Counted from the stretch's first letter, positions 52,879 to 63,406 are shown. The stretch: 64,000 nt of DNA from Longimicrobiales bacterium (GCA_029245345.1 JAQWPM010000015.1:183035-247034), one strand, 5' to 3'. Numbers and translations are program-made. Notes: a model not told the origin generated them from the letters alone.

Positions 52879-54201
52879 TCACATGAACCGCTGGCGGCCC
52901 CGCATCTTCACACGACCTTTCTTCATGAAGCCGTCATAGTGACGCAACAGCAGCAGCTGCTGAGCCTGCTGGACTGTATCCAGACCAACACCGACCACAA
53001 TCAGGAGGCTCGTGCCACCGAAGAAGAAGTTGTTGATGTTGAAGATGTCCGTAATCCAGAACGGCACCAACGCTACCAGAGCTAAGTAAATCGAGCCCGG
53101 TAGGGTCACACGGGTCAGGACCCGATCAATGTACTCGGCGGTACGCGCACCGGGCTTCACGCCAGGCACGAACCCACCTTGCTTCTTCAAGTTCTCCGCA
53201 AGGTCGACCGGATTGAAAATGATCGCCGTGTAGAAGTACGTGAAGAAGACGATCAGCAGTCCATACGTGATGTAGTACGGCCACGTGCTCGGGGCGAACG
53301 TCTCGGTCATGGTCCGCAAGACCTCGACCTGGGGGAAGAACGCACCCATGGTGCCCGGGATCACGATGAAGGACTGGGCGAAAATAATCGGCATAACACC
53401 GGCCGAGTTCACCCGCAGCGGAATGAAACTCTTCTGACCTTCCCGAATCCGGCCCCGCCCAACAACTTTGCGTGGGATCTGAACAGGGATCTTCCGAGCC
53501 GCCATCGTCATCGCAACCACGGCAGCGGTCACACCGACGACGACTGCGATCAGAACGCCTACCGAAAACGCGCCAATCTCACCGAGGCGGAAGGACTCGT
53601 ACGTCTTTACCACGGCCGCCGGGAAGCCGACGATGATCGAGAAGAAGATCAGAAGCGACATGCCGTTTCCGATGCCGTGTTCCGTGATCTGCTCACCGAG
53701 CCACATCACGAAGATGGCACCGACCGTCAGCGTTATGACGGTGGTGAAAACAAACACCATTCCGGGACTGTCTACGGCCCCAGGAATCGCCTGCAGGAAC
53801 GCCGCGTAACCGTACGCCTGCATCGCGGAAAGTGCGATGGTGGTGTACCGCGTCCACTGCGTCAGTTTCTTGCGTCCCTCTTCCCCTTCCTTCTGGAGCT
53901 TCTCGATGGTCGGGAAAACAGCGGCCAACAGCTGGAACATGATGCTCGCGGAGATATACGGCATGATGCCGAGCGCGAGAATCGTAGCACGTGAAAGTCC
54001 GCCACCCACGAACATGTCGTAGATGCCGAAGAAGGTGTCCTGCAGCTGTCCGAACTGCTCCCGCAGCGCGCCCACATCCAGGCCCGGAACCGTGATGTGC
54101 GATCCCAGACGGTAGATGAGGAGAATGAACAGCGTGAAAAGGATTTTGTCCTTCAGCTCCGGAACCCGGAATAGATTCTGAAGCGGGTTGGCAGCCGACA
54201 T
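52879..54201 (-). CDS. secY: preprotein translocase channel SecY
   Basis: A 440-residue channel protein with ten TM helices. Start ATG 54201, one base after the rplO stop. Conserved parts: LGIMPYISASIMFQLLAAVF (helix 2), GIGNGMSLLIFFSIIVGFPA, VGRGRIREGQKSFIPLRVNS (the ribosome- and SecA-binding loop with PLRVN) and AGVMPIIFAQSFIVIPGTMG. Partner of the SecA encoded at 11021-14326. Confidence 0.98.
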   Translation of the reverse strand: MSAANPLQNLFRVPELKDKILFTLFILLIYRLGSHITVPGLDVGALREQFGQLQDTFFGIYDMFVGGGLSRATILALGIMPYISASIMFQLLAAVFPTIEKLQKEGEEGRKKLTQWTRYTTIALSAMQAYGYAAFLQAIPGAVDSPGMVFVFTTVITLTVGAIFVMWLGEQITEHGIGNGMSLLIFFSIIVGFPAAVVKTYESFRLGEIGAFSVGVLIAVVVGVTAAVVAMTMAARKIPVQIPRKVVGRGRIREGQKSFIPLRVNSAGVMPIIFAQSFIVIPGTMGAFFPQVEVLRTMTETFAPSTWPYYITYGLLIVFFTYFYTAIIFNPVDLAENLKKQGGFVPGVKPGARTAEYIDRVLTRVTLPGSIYLALVALVPFWITDIFNINNFFFGGTSLLIVVGVGLDTVQQAQQLLLLRHYDGFMKKGRVKMRGRQRFM

Positions 54202-54202
54202 C

Positions 54203-54664
54203 TTAAGAAGCGTCCTCTGTAGCCGTTCCAATCACTTCTACTGAGCCGCCCGCGGCCTCGATCTTGGCTGCGGCGCTCTTGCTGAACCTGTGCGCAGACA
54301 CCGACAGCTTCTTCTCCATCTCACCCTGGCCGAGAATCTTGACCGGCTTGCGCAGGGTGGCAATCAACCCAGCGGCCTTCAGGGCCTCGGGACTGACCTC
54401 ACCCTCACAACGATCCAGGTCACGCACGTTGACGACCTGATACTCGACACGGTTGATGTTCGTGAAGCCGCGCTTCGGAATGCGACGCGTGAGCGGCATC
54501 TGGCCACCCTCGAAGTCACGCCGAACACGACCACCGGACCGGGACTTCTGACCGTCCTGGCCTCGGCCGGCCGTCTTGCCCAGGCCGGAACCTGGTCCAC
54601 GACCGACACGCTTCTTGTTCTTGGTTGAGCCGGTGTTCGGCCTCAAATCATGGAGCTCTGCCAT
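54203..54664 (-). CDS. rplO: 50S ribosomal protein L15
   Basis: A 153-residue L15. The Gly/Arg-rich N-terminus ([40 protein letters not shown]) and [13 protein letters not shown] are diagnostic. The C-terminal domain ends with [13 protein letters not shown]. Two bases from rpmD and one from secY. Confidence 0.98.
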   Translation of the reverse strand: MAELHDLRPNTGSTKNKKRVGRGPGSGLGKTAGRGQDGQKSRSGGRVRRDFEGGQMPLTRRIPKRGFTNINRVEYQVVNVRDLDRCEGEVSPEALKAAGLIATLRKPVKILGQGEMEKKLSVSAHRFSKSAAAKIEAAGGSVEVIGTATEDAS

Positions 54665-54666
54665 CT

Positions 54667-54870
54667 CTATGCCTCGACCTCTTCGACGTCGACCATGAAG
54701 GAGATCTGATTGATCATCCCACGGATCGCCGGCGAGTCTGCTTGAATCACGCTCTTCTGGTGCCGCTTGATTCCCAGTGCGCGAAGCGTGTTGCGGTGCT
54801 TCGTCTGCCGCCCGATGCCGCTACGGGTCTGGGTAATCTTGAGCATCTTTGGTGCTGCTTTCTTAGCCAC
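54667..54870 (-). CDS. rpmD: 50S ribosomal protein L30
   Basis: A protein of 67 residues from the GTG at 54870, which overlaps the end of rpsE by eight bases. The core is [20 protein letters not shown] and [20 protein letters not shown], then [15 protein letters not shown]. The frame is open to 54891 but there it runs through rpsE coding sequence. Confidence 0.95.
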   Translation of the reverse strand: MAKKAAPKMLKITQTRSGIGRQTKHRNTLRALGIKRHQKSVIQADSPAIRGMINQISFMVDVEEVEA

Positions 54871-55411
54871 GTCGGACTCCCAATTCTTCAACCGTGATGC
54901 CGCGCTCTTCCGCCGCCCGCTCAGGCGTGACGAGTTCCGTCAGGCCCTCCATGGTGGCGCGCACAACATTGATCGGGTTGTTCGTTCCTAGACTCTTCGT
55001 AAGAACATCCGTGACACCAGCCGCCTCGAGCACCGCACGCACCGGACCTCCGGCGATGACACCAGTACCGGGAGCAGCAGGGCGCATAAGAACCCGACCG
55101 GCACCCCAGCGTCCCACGATATCGTGGGGCAGCGTGCCGTTCTGGATCGGAACCTTGACCATGCTCTTCTTAGCCTGCTCGAACGCCTTACGGATGGCTT
55201 CGGCAACTTCGTTGGCTTTCGCAAGCGCGATACCGACATTGCCCTTGCCGTCACCGACAGATACGAGCGCGGAGAAGGAGAACCGACGTCCACCCTTCAC
55301 GACCTTCGCGACACGATTGATGTAGATCACATTTTCCGTGAGCTCGCTCTCGCGGCGACCGCGCGGCTTCTTGTCGCGCTTCTTGTTCTGCTTCGGATTC
55401 GTAGTGGCCAT
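54863..55411 (-). CDS. rpsE: 30S ribosomal protein S5
   Basis: A 182-residue S5. RNA-binding domain: [20 protein letters not shown] and [21 protein letters not shown]-terminal domain: [20 protein letters not shown] and [20 protein letters not shown]. The N-terminus is extended by a Lys/Arg-rich segment of about 25 residues. The start meets the rplR stop. Confidence 0.98.
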   Translation of the reverse strand: MATTNPKQNKKRDKKPRGRRESELTENVIYINRVAKVVKGGRRFSFSALVSVGDGKGNVGIALAKANEVAEAIRKAFEQAKKSMVKVPIQNGTLPHDIVGRWGAGRVLMRPAAPGTGVIAGGPVRAVLEAAGVTDVLTKSLGTNNPINVVRATMEGLTELVTPERAAEERGITVEELGVRRG

Positions 55412-55800
55412 CAGAACTTCAAGCCTCCCTTGCGAGCGCCATCTGCGAAGGCTTGCACCCTGCCGTGGTATTTGTATCCACCGCGGTCGAACACCACGGC
55501 TTCGATTCCTTTGGATATCGCTGCGGCGGCAAGGAGCTTACCGGCCTCGAAAGCCTGCTCCACCCGCTTGTGACTTCCTTCAGCAACGAAGTCCTTCATG
55601 TCTGCTGTCAGCGTCGAGAGCCCCACGATTGTCTGCCCTTCGTCATCGTTGACGAGCTGACCCTCGATGTGCTTCAAGGAGCGGAAGACAACCAAGCGGG
55701 GCCTCTCAGCCGTGCCGTTGACTTTGTTCCGCACTCGGAAGTGGCGCCGCTTACGCTGAAGCTGCCTGCTCTTATTGAGCTTGTTCTGCTTGATTATCAT
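55411..55800 (-). CDS. rplR: 50S ribosomal protein L18
   Basis: A 129-residue L18, binding 5S r[23 protein letters not shown] and [20 protein letters not shown], then [20 protein letters not shown], are the conserved parts. Five bases from rplF. Confidence 0.98.
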   Translation of the reverse strand: MIIKQNKLNKSRQLQRKRRHFRVRNKVNGTAERPRLVVFRSLKHIEGQLVNDDEGQTIVGLSTLTADMKDFVAEGSHKRVEQAFEAGKLLAAAAISKGIEAVVFDRGGYKYHGRVQAFADGARKGGLKF

Positions 55801-55805
55801 GTGTT

Positions 55806-56345
55806 TTACGCTCCGGCGGTCTTACCGGCCTTACGCCGGACATGTTCACCTTGGTACCGAACACCTTTGCCTTTGTATGGCTCGGGCGGCCGGAACGACC
55901 GCAGCTCTGCTGCTGTCTGGCCCACTTTCTGTTTGTCGATTCCCGACACGACCATAGTGGTCTGGTTCGGGCACTCGACCGACACGCCGTCTACGGGTAC
56001 GTAGTTAATCTGGTGGCTGAAGCCGAGGTTGAGCGTGACACTCTTCCCCTTCGTTTCGGCTTTGTACCCGACACCGATAATCTCGAGGGTTTTGCTGAAC
56101 CCGTCCGTGACACCCGTGACCATGTTCTGGATCAGCGAGCGTGTCAGTCCGTGCAATGCACGGTGGTTCTTCTGCTCCGAGGGCCGCTCAACGCGGATCT
56201 CGGCCTCTTCGATCTTCACCGCCATGTCCGGGTGCACGTCCAGGGAGAGTGTCCCCTTCGGCCCCTTAATGTTCAGCGTGCCATCTGCCCACTTGGCGTC
56301 GACCCCTTTCAGGATCTCGATGGGCATCTTTCCAATACGCGACAT
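55806..56345 (-). CDS. rplF: 50S ribosomal protein L6
   Basis: A 179-residue L6 with its two related domains: MSRIGKMPIEILKGVDAKWA at the start, LHGLTRSLIQNMVTGVTDGF at the hinge, and KQKVGQTAAELRSFRPPEPY with KGKGVRYQGEHVRRKAGKTA at the end. Twelve bases from rpsH. Confidence 0.98.
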   Translation of the reverse strand: MSRIGKMPIEILKGVDAKWADGTLNIKGPKGTLSLDVHPDMAVKIEEAEIRVERPSEQKNHRALHGLTRSLIQNMVTGVTDGFSKTLEIIGVGYKAETKGKSVTLNLGFSHQINYVPVDGVSVECPNQTTMVVSGIDKQKVGQTAAELRSFRPPEPYKGKGVRYQGEHVRRKAGKTAGA

Positions 56346-56357
56346 CGTTTCTCTTCC

Positions 56358-56750
56358 CTACCAGACTCGCGCCATGACCTCGCCGCCCACGCCGGCGCTA
56401 CGCGCCGCGCGGTCGGAGAGCATCCCGGCCGAAGTCGAAAGGATTGCCATTCCGAGACCATTACGTACCCGGGGAATCTCATCTTTTCCGACGTAACGAC
56501 GTCGGCCAGGACGGGAAACCCGCTCCAGGTGCCGAATGACGGGCTTGTCCTCAAAATACTTCAGGTAAACCCGAAGCACCCCGAAGCGGCCGTCTTGCAG
56601 CACCTTGTGGCCATGCACGAAGTGACTCTCTTCGAGCAACCGTGCAATCTCGATCTTATTTTTTGATACGGGCATATCTACCCACTTGTGGGACGCCTGT
56701 CCGGCGTTCCGAATGCGGGTAAGCATGTCCGCGATTGGGTCGGTCATCAT
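56358..56750 (-). CDS. rpsH: 30S ribosomal protein S8
   Basis: A 130-residue S8. TDPIADMLTRIRNAGQASHK, ISRPGRRRY-like VSRPGRRRYVGKDEIPRVRN and GLGMAILSTSAGMLSDRAAR are diagnostic. S8 commonly regulates the spc operon by binding its mRNA. Paired ATG codons at the start. Confidence 0.98.
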   Translation of the reverse strand: MMTDPIADMLTRIRNAGQASHKWVDMPVSKNKIEIARLLEESHFVHGHKVLQDGRFGVLRVYLKYFEDKPVIRHLERVSRPGRRRYVGKDEIPRVRNGLGMAILSTSAGMLSDRAARSAGVGGEVMARVW

Positions 56751-56765
56751 AGCGGTCGTATTCCT

Positions 56766-56951
56766 CTACCAGCTCGACTTGCGGACACCGGGGATTTCAC
56801 CACGGAGTGACTTCTCCCGGAAACAAATCCGGCAAAGGCCAAACTTCCGCAGAAAGGCACGAGGCCTCCCACAGCGTTGACAACGGTTGCGATGGCGCAC
56901 GCTGAACTTCTGCGGGCCGTTTGCTTTCTCGACGAGTGCCTTTCTGGCCAT
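56766..56951 (-). CDS. rpsN: 30S ribosomal protein S14, zinc type
   Basis: A 61-residue S14 of the short zinc-binding form: [20 protein letters not shown] and [20 protein letters not shown] supply the four cysteines. Between rplE and rpsH in the standard spc order. Confidence 0.98.
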   Translation of the reverse strand: MARKALVEKANGPQKFSVRHRNRCQRCGRPRAFLRKFGLCRICFREKSLRGEIPGVRKSSW

Positions 56952-56969
56952 TCGAAAACTCTCTCTCTC

Positions 56970-57542
56970 TTAAGCGGAGGCGCCGATCTGCACCGGCACG
57001 GCCCCACGGAAGGGGAAGCCAAGCTCACGTAGCAAGGCGAAACCCTCGTCATCTTTATTGGTGGTGGTTACCACCGTGATATCCATCCCGTGGATCGAAC
57101 GAACGTCGTCGTAGTTGATCTCGGGGAAGATGATCTGCTCACGCACACCCATCGTGTAGTTGCCGCGACCGTCGAAGGACTTGGTCTTCAAGCCCCTGAA
57201 GTCACGTACACGTGGGATCGCGGTACTGATGAGTCGGTCCATGAAGGCCCACATCTTCTCTCCACGCAACGTGACCGACGCGCCCACAGGCATGCCTTCA
57301 CGGAGTGAGAAGTTCGAGATGGACTTCCGGGCCCGATTCACAAGCGGCTTCTGGCCGGTAATGATGCCTAGCTCGGTAATGACGCTTTCGAGCATCTTCT
57401 GATCTTTGGACGCTTCACCGACACCTACGTTCAGAACCACCTTCTCCACCTTCGGGATCTGGTGCGCGTTCACGAAGCCGAACTCTTTCTGCAGGCTCGG
57501 ACGAACGTAGTTCTCGTAGTGATTCTTAAGTCTCAATTCCAT
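56970..57542 (-). CDS. rplE: 50S ribosomal protein L5
   Basis: A 190-residue L5, part of the 5S rRNA complex. QIPKVEKVVLNVGVGEASKD, LREGMPVGASVTLRGEKMWA and GLKTKSFDGRGNYTMGVREQ are conserved, ending GFPFRGAVPVQIGAS. Eight bases after rplX. Confidence 0.98.
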   Translation of the reverse strand: MELRLKNHYENYVRPSLQKEFGFVNAHQIPKVEKVVLNVGVGEASKDQKMLESVITELGIITGQKPLVNRARKSISNFSLREGMPVGASVTLRGEKMWAFMDRLISTAIPRVRDFRGLKTKSFDGRGNYTMGVREQIIFPEINYDDVRSIHGMDITVVTTTNKDDEGFALLRELGFPFRGAVPVQIGASA

Positions 57543-57550
57543 TTCTCTAC

Positions 57551-57886
57551 CTACCGAGGCCGCGGAACGGGGTTACCCGTTTTGATCGCGATGCGCTCTT
57601 TCGTCCCATCTTCCTCAACACGCATCCGAACTCGGCTTGCGGTCTCGGTCGCTGGGTCGACGAGCATGACGTTCGACATGTGTACTGCGGCTTCAAACGT
57701 GAGGATCCCCCCGTCAGGGTTGGCCTCACTCGGACGGGTGTGACGCTTGCGCATATTCACGCCCTCGACACGGACCCGGCCTGCATCTTTCAGAACCTCG
57801 AGGACCGTGCCTTCGACATCGCGGTCGTTCCCGCGAATGACGCGAACTCGGTCACCTTTCATGATCTGATGTTTGTCCGCGGCCAT
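57551..57886 (-). CDS. rplX: 50S ribosomal protein L24
   Basis: A 111-residue L24 with the KOW motif KGDRVRVIRGNDRDVEGTVL near the N-terminus, then VEGVNMRKRHTRPSEANPDG. Its start overlaps the rplN stop by one base. Confidence 0.97.
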   Translation of the reverse strand: MAADKHQIMKGDRVRVIRGNDRDVEGTVLEVLKDAGRVRVEGVNMRKRHTRPSEANPDGGILTFEAAVHMSNVMLVDPATETASRVRMRVEEDGTKERIAIKTGNPVPRPR

Positions 57887-58254
57887 TAGAGCACCTCGGG
57901 AGCAAGGGAAACGATCTTCATATACTTCTTCTCGCGAAGCTCTCGACCCACCGGGCCAAAGATCCGGGTTCCGCGGGGCTCGCCCTGCGGGTTGATGATC
58001 ACAGCCGCATTGTCTTCGAAGCGGATGTAAGTCCCGTCACGACGACGGGTCTCCTTAGCCGTTCGAACTACAACCGCCTGAACCACCTCACCCTTCTTGA
58101 TACCCGCATTCGGGATCGCGTCCTTCACCGTGGCGACGATCACGTCGCCCACTCCGGCGTACCGACGACCCGAGCCACCGAGCACTCTGATACAGAGTGC
58201 CGATTTGGCGCCGGTGTTGTCGGCGATCCGTAGGATGGATTCCTGCTGAATCAT
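57886..58254 (-). CDS. rplN: 50S ribosomal protein L14
   Basis: A 122-residue L14. [40 protein letters not shown] and [20 protein letters not shown] are almost invariant across bacteria. Confidence 0.98.
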   Translation of the reverse strand: MIQQESILRIADNTGAKSALCIRVLGGSGRRYAGVGDVIVATVKDAIPNAGIKKGEVVQAVVVRTAKETRRRDGTYIRFEDNAAVIINPQGEPRGTRIFGPVGRELREKKYMKIVSLAPEVL

Positions 58255-58268
58255 CTATCAGTCCTCGA

Positions 58269-58640
58269 TTATGCCGGGCGCTCGATCAACTCGATCACAC
58301 GCCACCGCTTGGTCTTCGACAGCGGGCGCGTCTCCATGATCCGCACCGTATCCCCGACCTGGTATTCGTTGTTCTCGTCGTGTGCGTGGTACTTCTTGCT
58401 CCGTTTCACACCCTTTCCGTAAAGCTTGTGTGGGAAACGTCGCTCAATGACGACGGTGACGGTCTTGTCACACTTGTCACTAGAAATCACGCCTGTGCGG
58501 GACTTGCGGGAGGCACGGCCGTTCTCGTCTACCGTCGCCGTAGCAACAGCTGACTCCTGGACCTCAGCCTCCGGCGTAACTTCCGCAGCTGCGTTCTCTA
58601 CCTGCTCCATTTCGTTCTCGCTCATATCTTTCTGGCTCAC
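58269..58640 (-). CDS. rpsQ: 30S ribosomal protein S17 with acidic N-terminal extension
   Basis: A 123-residue S17; the usual length is about 85. The conserved part starts near residue 45: [60 protein letters not shown]. The first 40 residues are Glu/Ala/Val-rich ([20 protein letters not shown]). The ATG lies in the rpmC stop (ATGA), so the extension is in frame from a coupled start; an internal start cannot be excluded but no ATG lies near residue 45. Confidence 0.95.
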   Translation of the reverse strand: MSQKDMSENEMEQVENAAAEVTPEAEVQESAVATATVDENGRASRKSRTGVISSDKCDKTVTVVIERRFPHKLYGKGVKRSKKYHAHDENNEYQVGDTVRIMETRPLSKTKRWRVIELIERPA

Positions 58641-58837
58641 GCGTTCTCCGCGAGCTGTCGCTCACGCTGGACGGTCTTGAGACGCGCGATGTCGCGCTTG
58701 ATCTGACCTGGCAAGCTCGGGTTCTCGAGCTCCATCATCGAACTCGTGAAGCGCATTTTGAACCGCTCTTCCTTGAGTTCTTTGAGCCGGGCGTTGATCT
58801 CTGTGTTGTCCCAATCGCGGATGTCATCGGCCTTCAT
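58637..58837 (-). CDS. rpmC: 50S ribosomal protein L29
   Basis: A 66-residue L29: a helical hairpin with [40 protein letters not shown] and [15 protein letters not shown]. Nine bases from rplP and overlapping rpsQ. Confidence 0.97.
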   Translation of the reverse strand: MKADDIRDWDNTEINARLKELKEERFKMRFTSSMMELENPSLPGQIKRDIARLKTVQRERQLAENA

Positions 58838-58846
58838 TTGTATCTC

Positions 58847-59263
58847 CTAAAGCTGCCGTTCGCGTACTACGAACTTGCACTTGATGGGCAGCTTGGCAGC
58901 AGCGAGCTCCATGGCGCGCTGCGCTACGTCTTCCGAAATGCCTTCGAGCTCGAACATGATTCGTCCGGGCCTCACAACGGCCACCCAACCGTCCGGGTTA
59001 CCCTTACCCTTCCCCATGCGCGTCTCAGCAGGCTTCGACGTGATCGGCTTATCGGGGAAGATCCGGATCCAGACCTTACCGCCACGCTTGATGTGTCGCG
59101 TCATCGCAACACGCGCAGACTCGATCTGCCGGTTGGTGATCCAAGTCGGCTCCATGGCCATGAGGCCATATTCGCCGAAGGACACCTTACTTCCGCGATG
59201 CGCTGAACCACGCATCCGACCCTTATGGGTCTTACGGCGTCTTACTCTTTTCGGTGCAAGCAT
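58847..59263 (-). CDS. rplP: 50S ribosomal protein L16
   Basis: A 138-residue L16. [60 protein letters not shown] and [20 protein letters not shown] are diagnostic. Eighteen bases after rpsC. Confidence 0.98.
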   Translation of the reverse strand: MLAPKRVRRRKTHKGRMRGSAHRGSKVSFGEYGLMAMEPTWITNRQIESARVAMTRHIKRGGKVWIRIFPDKPITSKPAETRMGKGKGNPDGWVAVVRPGRIMFELEGISEDVAQRAMELAAAKLPIKCKFVVRERQL

Positions 59264-59281
59264 TGTCTATTTCGTCCTAGC

Positions 59282-59941
59282 TCAGGAGCCTGTCGAGTAA
59301 GTGCGGCCACGCCGCTCTTCCACGACTTCACCCTTGAAAATCCAGCACTTTACGCCAACGACGCCGTACGTAGTGAACGCAGGCAACGACGCGTAATCGA
59401 TATCCGCACGCAGCGTGTGCAACGGCACGCGGCCTTCATTGTAACCCTCGGTCCGAGCAATCTCAGCACCACCCAGGCGACCCGCGCACTGGATCTTGAT
59501 GCCTTCCGCGCCGGCACGCATCGCGTTCTGCACCGCACGCTTCATGGCGCGACGGAACGAAATCCGCTGACTGAGCTGATGTGCAATGTTCTCGGCAACG
59601 AGATAAGCATCGGCTTCCGGACGCTTGATCTCCTCGACGTTCACGGAGATCTCTGAGTCTGTCACCATCGCGAGCTCGTCGCGAAGCTTGTCGACCTCAG
59701 CGCCACGCTTACCAATCACGACACCCGGCCGTGCGGTATGCAGCGTAACGACGATCTTGCTCGGCTTACGCTCGATCTCCACCTGCGCAAGAGCGGCGTG
59801 CCCAAGACGGCGGCGGAGATACATACGGATCGTCTCGTCCTCTTTGAGGAGGCGAGGGAAATCACGCTCGGCGTACCAGCGCGACTTCCAGTCTTTGACG
59901 ATCCCGAGCCGGAATCCAACCGGATGAGTCTTTTGTCCCAT
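59282..59941 (-). CDS. rpsC: 30S ribosomal protein S3
   Basis: A 219-residue S3. The frame is open to 60055 but there it runs through rplV; the ATG at 59941 ([20 protein letters not shown]) is the family start. KH domain: [20 protein letters not shown]; later [20 protein letters not shown] and [16 protein letters not shown]. Confidence 0.98.
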   Translation of the reverse strand: MGQKTHPVGFRLGIVKDWKSRWYAERDFPRLLKEDETIRMYLRRRLGHAALAQVEIERKPSKIVVTLHTARPGVVIGKRGAEVDKLRDELAMVTDSEISVNVEEIKRPEADAYLVAENIAHQLSQRISFRRAMKRAVQNAMRAGAEGIKIQCAGRLGGAEIARTEGYNEGRVPLHTLRADIDYASLPAFTTYGVVGVKCWIFKGEVVEERRGRTYSTGS

Positions 59942-59945
59942 GTCC

Positions 59946-60299
59946 TCAGTTGTCCTTCGTGTCGACGACCACAGTGATGTGGCTCGTCCGCTTACGGATC
60001 GGGGCAGCTCTGCCCTGGGCGCGCGCGCGCCAGCGCTTGAGCGTCGGACCTTCATCTACAAAGGCGGCGGCCACCATCAGCTCGTCTACATCCACGAGCG
60101 TACCCTCGTCTTGCGACTTGTCCTGGGCGTTGGCCACGGCAGAGCGGAGCGTCTTACTGACCGACTCAGCTGCACCTTTCTTCGAGTATTGAAGAATGGC
60201 GTACGCCTCGTTCACCGACTTTCCACGGATCTGGTCCACCACGAGCCGCGCCTTGCGGGGGCTCATTCGGACGTACCGTGCGATCGCTTTGGCTTTCAT
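59946..60299 (-). CDS. rplV: 50S ribosomal protein L22
   Basis: A 117-residue L22. [40 protein letters not shown] and [20 protein letters not shown] (the exit-tunnel hairpin) are conserved. Six bases after rpsS and four before rpsC. Confidence 0.98.
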   Translation of the reverse strand: MKAKAIARYVRMSPRKARLVVDQIRGKSVNEAYAILQYSKKGAAESVSKTLRSAVANAQDKSQDEGTLVDVDELMVAAAFVDEGPTLKRWRARAQGRAAPIRKRTSHITVVVDTKDN

Positions 60300-60305
60300 A
60301 TCTGT

Positions 60306-60590
60306 TTACCGGCCAACGCGCTTGTCGGCGAGCTTACCGCTGTGACCCCGAAACAACCGGGTCGGAGCGAACTCACCAAGCTTGTGACCGACCATGTTCT
60401 CCGTGACGTACACGGGAATGAACTTGTTGCCGTTGTGCACAGCCAACGTGTGTCCTACGAAATCCGGAGAGATCGTAGAAGCACGAGACCATGTCTTGAT
60501 CACCTTCTTCTCATTACGACTGTTCATGTCGTCAATTTTGAGAAGAAGCTTCTCACTGATAAACGGACCTTTCTTTACACTACGCGGCAT
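60306..60590 (-). CDS. rpsS: 30S ribosomal protein S19
   Basis: A 94-residue S19. [40 protein letters not shown] and [20 protein letters not shown] are diagnostic. Fifteen bases after rplB. Confidence 0.98.
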   Translation of the reverse strand: MPRSVKKGPFISEKLLLKIDDMNSRNEKKVIKTWSRASTISPDFVGHTLAVHNGNKFIPVYVTENMVGHKLGEFAPTRLFRGHSGKLADKRVGR

Positions 60591-60605
60591 CGTCTGACTC
60601 CCGGC

Positions 60606-61448
60606 CTACGACTGCGTGGCTTTGCCGCGCTTGCGGCCGCGCACGATGTATTTCGTCGATTCTTTCTTTTTGTTTCGCGTCTTCTTGCCCTCTGGCTTGC
60701 CCCAAGGGGAAACCGGGGGACGTCCACCGGAAGAACGACCCTCACCACCACCGAGCGGGTGGTCGACGGGGTTCATTGCTACACCGCGGACCTTCGGACG
60801 CTTACCACGCCAACGGTTGGCACCGGCCTTTCCGATCACGGTCAGCTCATGGTCGGAGTTACCGACCTCGCCAATCGTGGCCATGCACTCTTTCCGAACA
60901 CGGCGAACTTCGGTGGACGGCAGGCGCAGCGTCACGTAGTCGCCTTCCTTCGCGACCACCTTCACCGATGCACCAGCCGAACGGGCCATCTGAGCACCCT
61001 TGCCCGGCTTCAATTCGATGCAGTGCACCGAAGTACCGAGCGGAATCAAGCCGAGAGGCATGGTTGATCCGATACGGACATCCGCGTCGGGCCCCGACAT
61101 TACGGTATCCCCGACGTTCAGCCCCTTCGGATGGATGATGTAGGTCTTCTCACCATCCTCATAACAAATCAGAGCGATGTTCGCCGTGCGATTCGGATCG
61201 TACTCAATCTCTTTCACAATCGCTGGCACACCATGCTTCCGACGCTTGAAGTCGATGATCCTGTACTTCCGCTTATGACCACCACCACGACGGCGCACGG
61301 TAATGCGACCGTGGTGATTGCGACCAGCACTCGAAAACAGCGACTCCGTCAACGACTTCTCCGGCCCCTTACGCGTCAGGATCTCGTTGTCGAGAACCGA
61401 GCGCGTCCGTTGACCCGGAGTCATCGGTTTGAATTTTTTGATTCCCAT
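60606..61448 (-). CDS. rplB: 50S ribosomal protein L2
   Basis: A 280-residue L2. [20 protein letters not shown] and [20 protein letters not shown] at the N-terminus. The peptidyl-transferase-centre loop is [20 protein letters not shown], holding the essential His. Overlaps rplW by one base. Confidence 0.98.
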   Translation of the reverse strand: MGIKKFKPMTPGQRTRSVLDNEILTRKGPEKSLTESLFSSAGRNHHGRITVRRRGGGHKRKYRIIDFKRRKHGVPAIVKEIEYDPNRTANIALICYEDGEKTYIIHPKGLNVGDTVMSGPDADVRIGSTMPLGLIPLGTSVHCIELKPGKGAQMARSAGASVKVVAKEGDYVTLRLPSTEVRRVRKECMATIGEVGNSDHELTVIGKAGANRWRGKRPKVRGVAMNPVDHPLGGGEGRSSGGRPPVSPWGKPEGKKTRNKKKESTKYIVRGRKRGKATQS

Positions 61449-61759
61449 CAGCCGGCCTCGTAGAGCTCGATGTGCTCGCCTTCGGCGAGCTGCACCACAG
61501 CCTTCTTGTAGGACGGGCGGCGACCGCTGCTCGCATTTTTAGCCATGCGGGCCATGCTCGAGCGCCGCTGCTTCCCGGCGTAACGCATGGTCCGAACGTC
61601 TTTCACGCTGACGTCCCAAAGCTTCTCGACAGCCTGCCCGATCTCGATCTTGTTCGCATCTTTGCTCACGACAAACGTGTAGACGCTGTTGATTTCCATC
61701 TGCTCGGTGGTCTTCTCAGTGATCACCGGCTCGATGATGACGTCGTATGCATCACGCAT
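61448..61759 (-). CDS. rplW: 50S ribosomal protein L23
   Basis: A 103-residue L23. [20 protein letters not shown] and [20 protein letters not shown] are conserved, with the basic loop [18 protein letters not shown]23 forms the docking site at the tunnel exit. It overlaps rplD by eight bases. Confidence 0.97.
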   Translation of the reverse strand: MRDAYDVIIEPVITEKTTEQMEINSVYTFVVSKDANKIEIGQAVEKLWDVSVKDVRTMRYAGKQRRSSMARMAKNASSGRRPSYKKAVVQLAEGEHIELYEAG

Positions 61760-62435
61760 CGCCCTCCTCCTCGTTTTCTGCCGTGGCAGGCGCTTTCACC
61801 TTCGGAGCGGCCTTCTTCTTTCCGTCCTCGATCGCACCGCGCTCGATCACGATGATGTTGGCCCACAGAACATCGTAAACCGACTCTCCACCGAACGGCA
61901 TCACTTGCACATGCGGAAGGTTCCGAGCGGACTTGTATACGTTGTCGTTCTGGCCATCCGTGAGGAGCAACACCTTTCCCTCGATCTGGGTCAACGCCAA
62001 GAACGCCAGGAGATCCTGGGTCTTGGGCGCGTCCATCGACGGAAGGTCCACCATGACCACCCGATCGTGCTCAGCCCGGTCGTTCAGGGCGGAGCGACGC
62101 GCGAGCGCCTTCACCTTCTTGGGGACCCGTTGGCGCCAGGAGTGTGGAATGGGCGGAAAAGCTCGGCCACCCCCCTCCATCTGCGCAGCTCGAACCGTTC
62201 CCTGACGGGCACGACCCGTGCCCTTCTGACGGAACGGCTTGGCGCCGGTGCCCCGCACGTCGGAACGTGACTTGGCAGAACCGGTGCCCTGTCTCTGGTT
62301 CAAGAGGTGCGCGCGCACAACCTGGTGCATCACGCCCTCGTTTACGACGCCGTCGAAGAGCGAATCGGGGAGTCCCCGAGCCTTACCCTTCTTGCCGTCC
62401 TCTTTGTAGTAGCGCGCCTTATACATGGCCGTCAC
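61752..62435 (-). CDS. rplD: 50S ribosomal protein L4
   Basis: A 227-residue L4. The tunnel loop is RSDVRGTGAKPFRQKGTGRA and RQGTVRAAQMEGGGRAFPPI. The C-terminus has an Ala/Glu/Lys-rich tail of about 20 residues (KKKAAPKVKAPATAENEEEG). The GTG at 62435 shares GTGA with rplC; ATG 62426 is the alternative. L4 is known in E. coli to repress the S10 operon through its leader. Confidence 0.97.
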   Translation of the reverse strand: MTAMYKARYYKEDGKKGKARGLPDSLFDGVVNEGVMHQVVRAHLLNQRQGTGSAKSRSDVRGTGAKPFRQKGTGRARQGTVRAAQMEGGGRAFPPIPHSWRQRVPKKVKALARRSALNDRAEHDRVVMVDLPSMDAPKTQDLLAFLALTQIEGKVLLLTDGQNDNVYKSARNLPHVQVMPFGGESVYDVLWANIIVIERGAIEDGKKKAAPKVKAPATAENEEEGDA

Positions 62436-63049
62436 TTCGAAATCAGCAGGTAGCTATTACGGGCGCCCGGAACACCGCCCTTTACGAATAGCAGGTTGCG
62501 CTCGCCATCGACGCGCACGACCTGCAGGTTCCGGATCGTCGTCCGAGCTCCACCCATACGTCCCGGCAACTTCTTGCCCTTAATGACGCGGGAGGGGTCC
62601 GTACCCGGGCCCATGGAGCCAGGCGTACGGGACATCGAGTGACCATGGGAAGCTGGGCGTCCGGCAAAACCGTAACGCTTCACTACACCCTGGAAGCCCT
62701 TACCCTTGGAGCGGCCCGTGATCTTGATGCGATCACCAGCCTCGAACAACGCAACGGTGAGCTCTTGGCCCACCTCATAAACTTCACCGTTGTCAGGGGT
62801 GAATTCACGCATGAGCTGAGGCGCGGCCTCGAGGCCCGCCTTAACAGCGTGTCCGACTTCAGCCTTGTTGGCACGCTTCGCCTTCTGCGCGCCGAAGCCA
62901 ACCTGGACAGCCGTGTAGCCATCCGCGTCATCGGATCTCACCATGACAACTGGGCACGGCCCGGCTTCAATGACGGTGACGGGTACTTGTACCCCATCGT
63001 CATTGAAGATCCGCGTCATACCGACTTTTTTTCCAATCAATCCGGCCAT
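62432..63049 (-). CDS. rplC: 50S ribosomal protein L3
   Basis: A 205-residue L3 from ATG 63049 ([20 protein letters not shown]); the frame is open to 63094 through non-coding bases. The central loop is [20 protein letters not shown], followed by [20 protein letters not shown]. It lies 16 bases after rpsJ. Confidence 0.98.
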   Translation of the reverse strand: MAGLIGKKVGMTRIFNDDGVQVPVTVIEAGPCPVVMVRSDDADGYTAVQVGFGAQKAKRANKAEVGHAVKAGLEAAPQLMREFTPDNGEVYEVGQELTVALFEAGDRIKITGRSKGKGFQGVVKRYGFAGRPASHGHSMSRTPGSMGPGTDPSRVIKGKKLPGRMGGARTTIRNLQVVRVDGERNLLFVKGGVPGARNSYLLISK

Positions 63050-63065
63050 TCTCCGGGGTCCCCCG

Positions 63066-63374
63066 CTAATCGACCTTGATCTCAACATCAACACCGGCTG
63101 GTAGATCCAGCTTGGTCAATGCATCGATCGTTTGTGGACGGCTTTCGACAATGTCGATGAGTCGCTTGTGTGTCCGAAGTTCGAACTGTTCACGACTCTT
63201 CTTGTCGACGTGAGGCGAACGAAGAACGGTCCAGCGCTCACGACGAGTCGGGAGGGGGATAGGACCACGCACCACTCCACCCGTCTTTTGCGCCGCCCGA
63301 ACAATATCGGCCGCCGTCTGGTCGAGTACCCAGTGATCGAACGCTTTCAGTCGAATTCTGATTCTTTCAGCCAT
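63066..63374 (-). CDS. rpsJ: 30S ribosomal protein S10
   Basis: A 102-residue S10, also NusE in antitermination. [40 protein letters not shown] and [20 protein letters not shown] are diagnostic. An AGAGG ribosome-binding site lies about eight bases before the ATG. The 490-base leader before it holds long inverted repeats. Confidence 0.98.
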   Translation of the reverse strand: MAERIRIRLKAFDHWVLDQTAADIVRAAQKTGGVVRGPIPLPTRRERWTVLRSPHVDKKSREQFELRTHKRLIDIVESRPQTIDALTKLDLPAGVDVEIKVD

Positions 63375-63406
63375 TTTGGCCTCTAGTTTTGGTGGGAGGT
63401 CGGCCC

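Noticed and set aside
59940..61067. 375-codon plus-strand open frame
   Set aside because: Antisense to rplV, rpsS and rplB; shadow frame.
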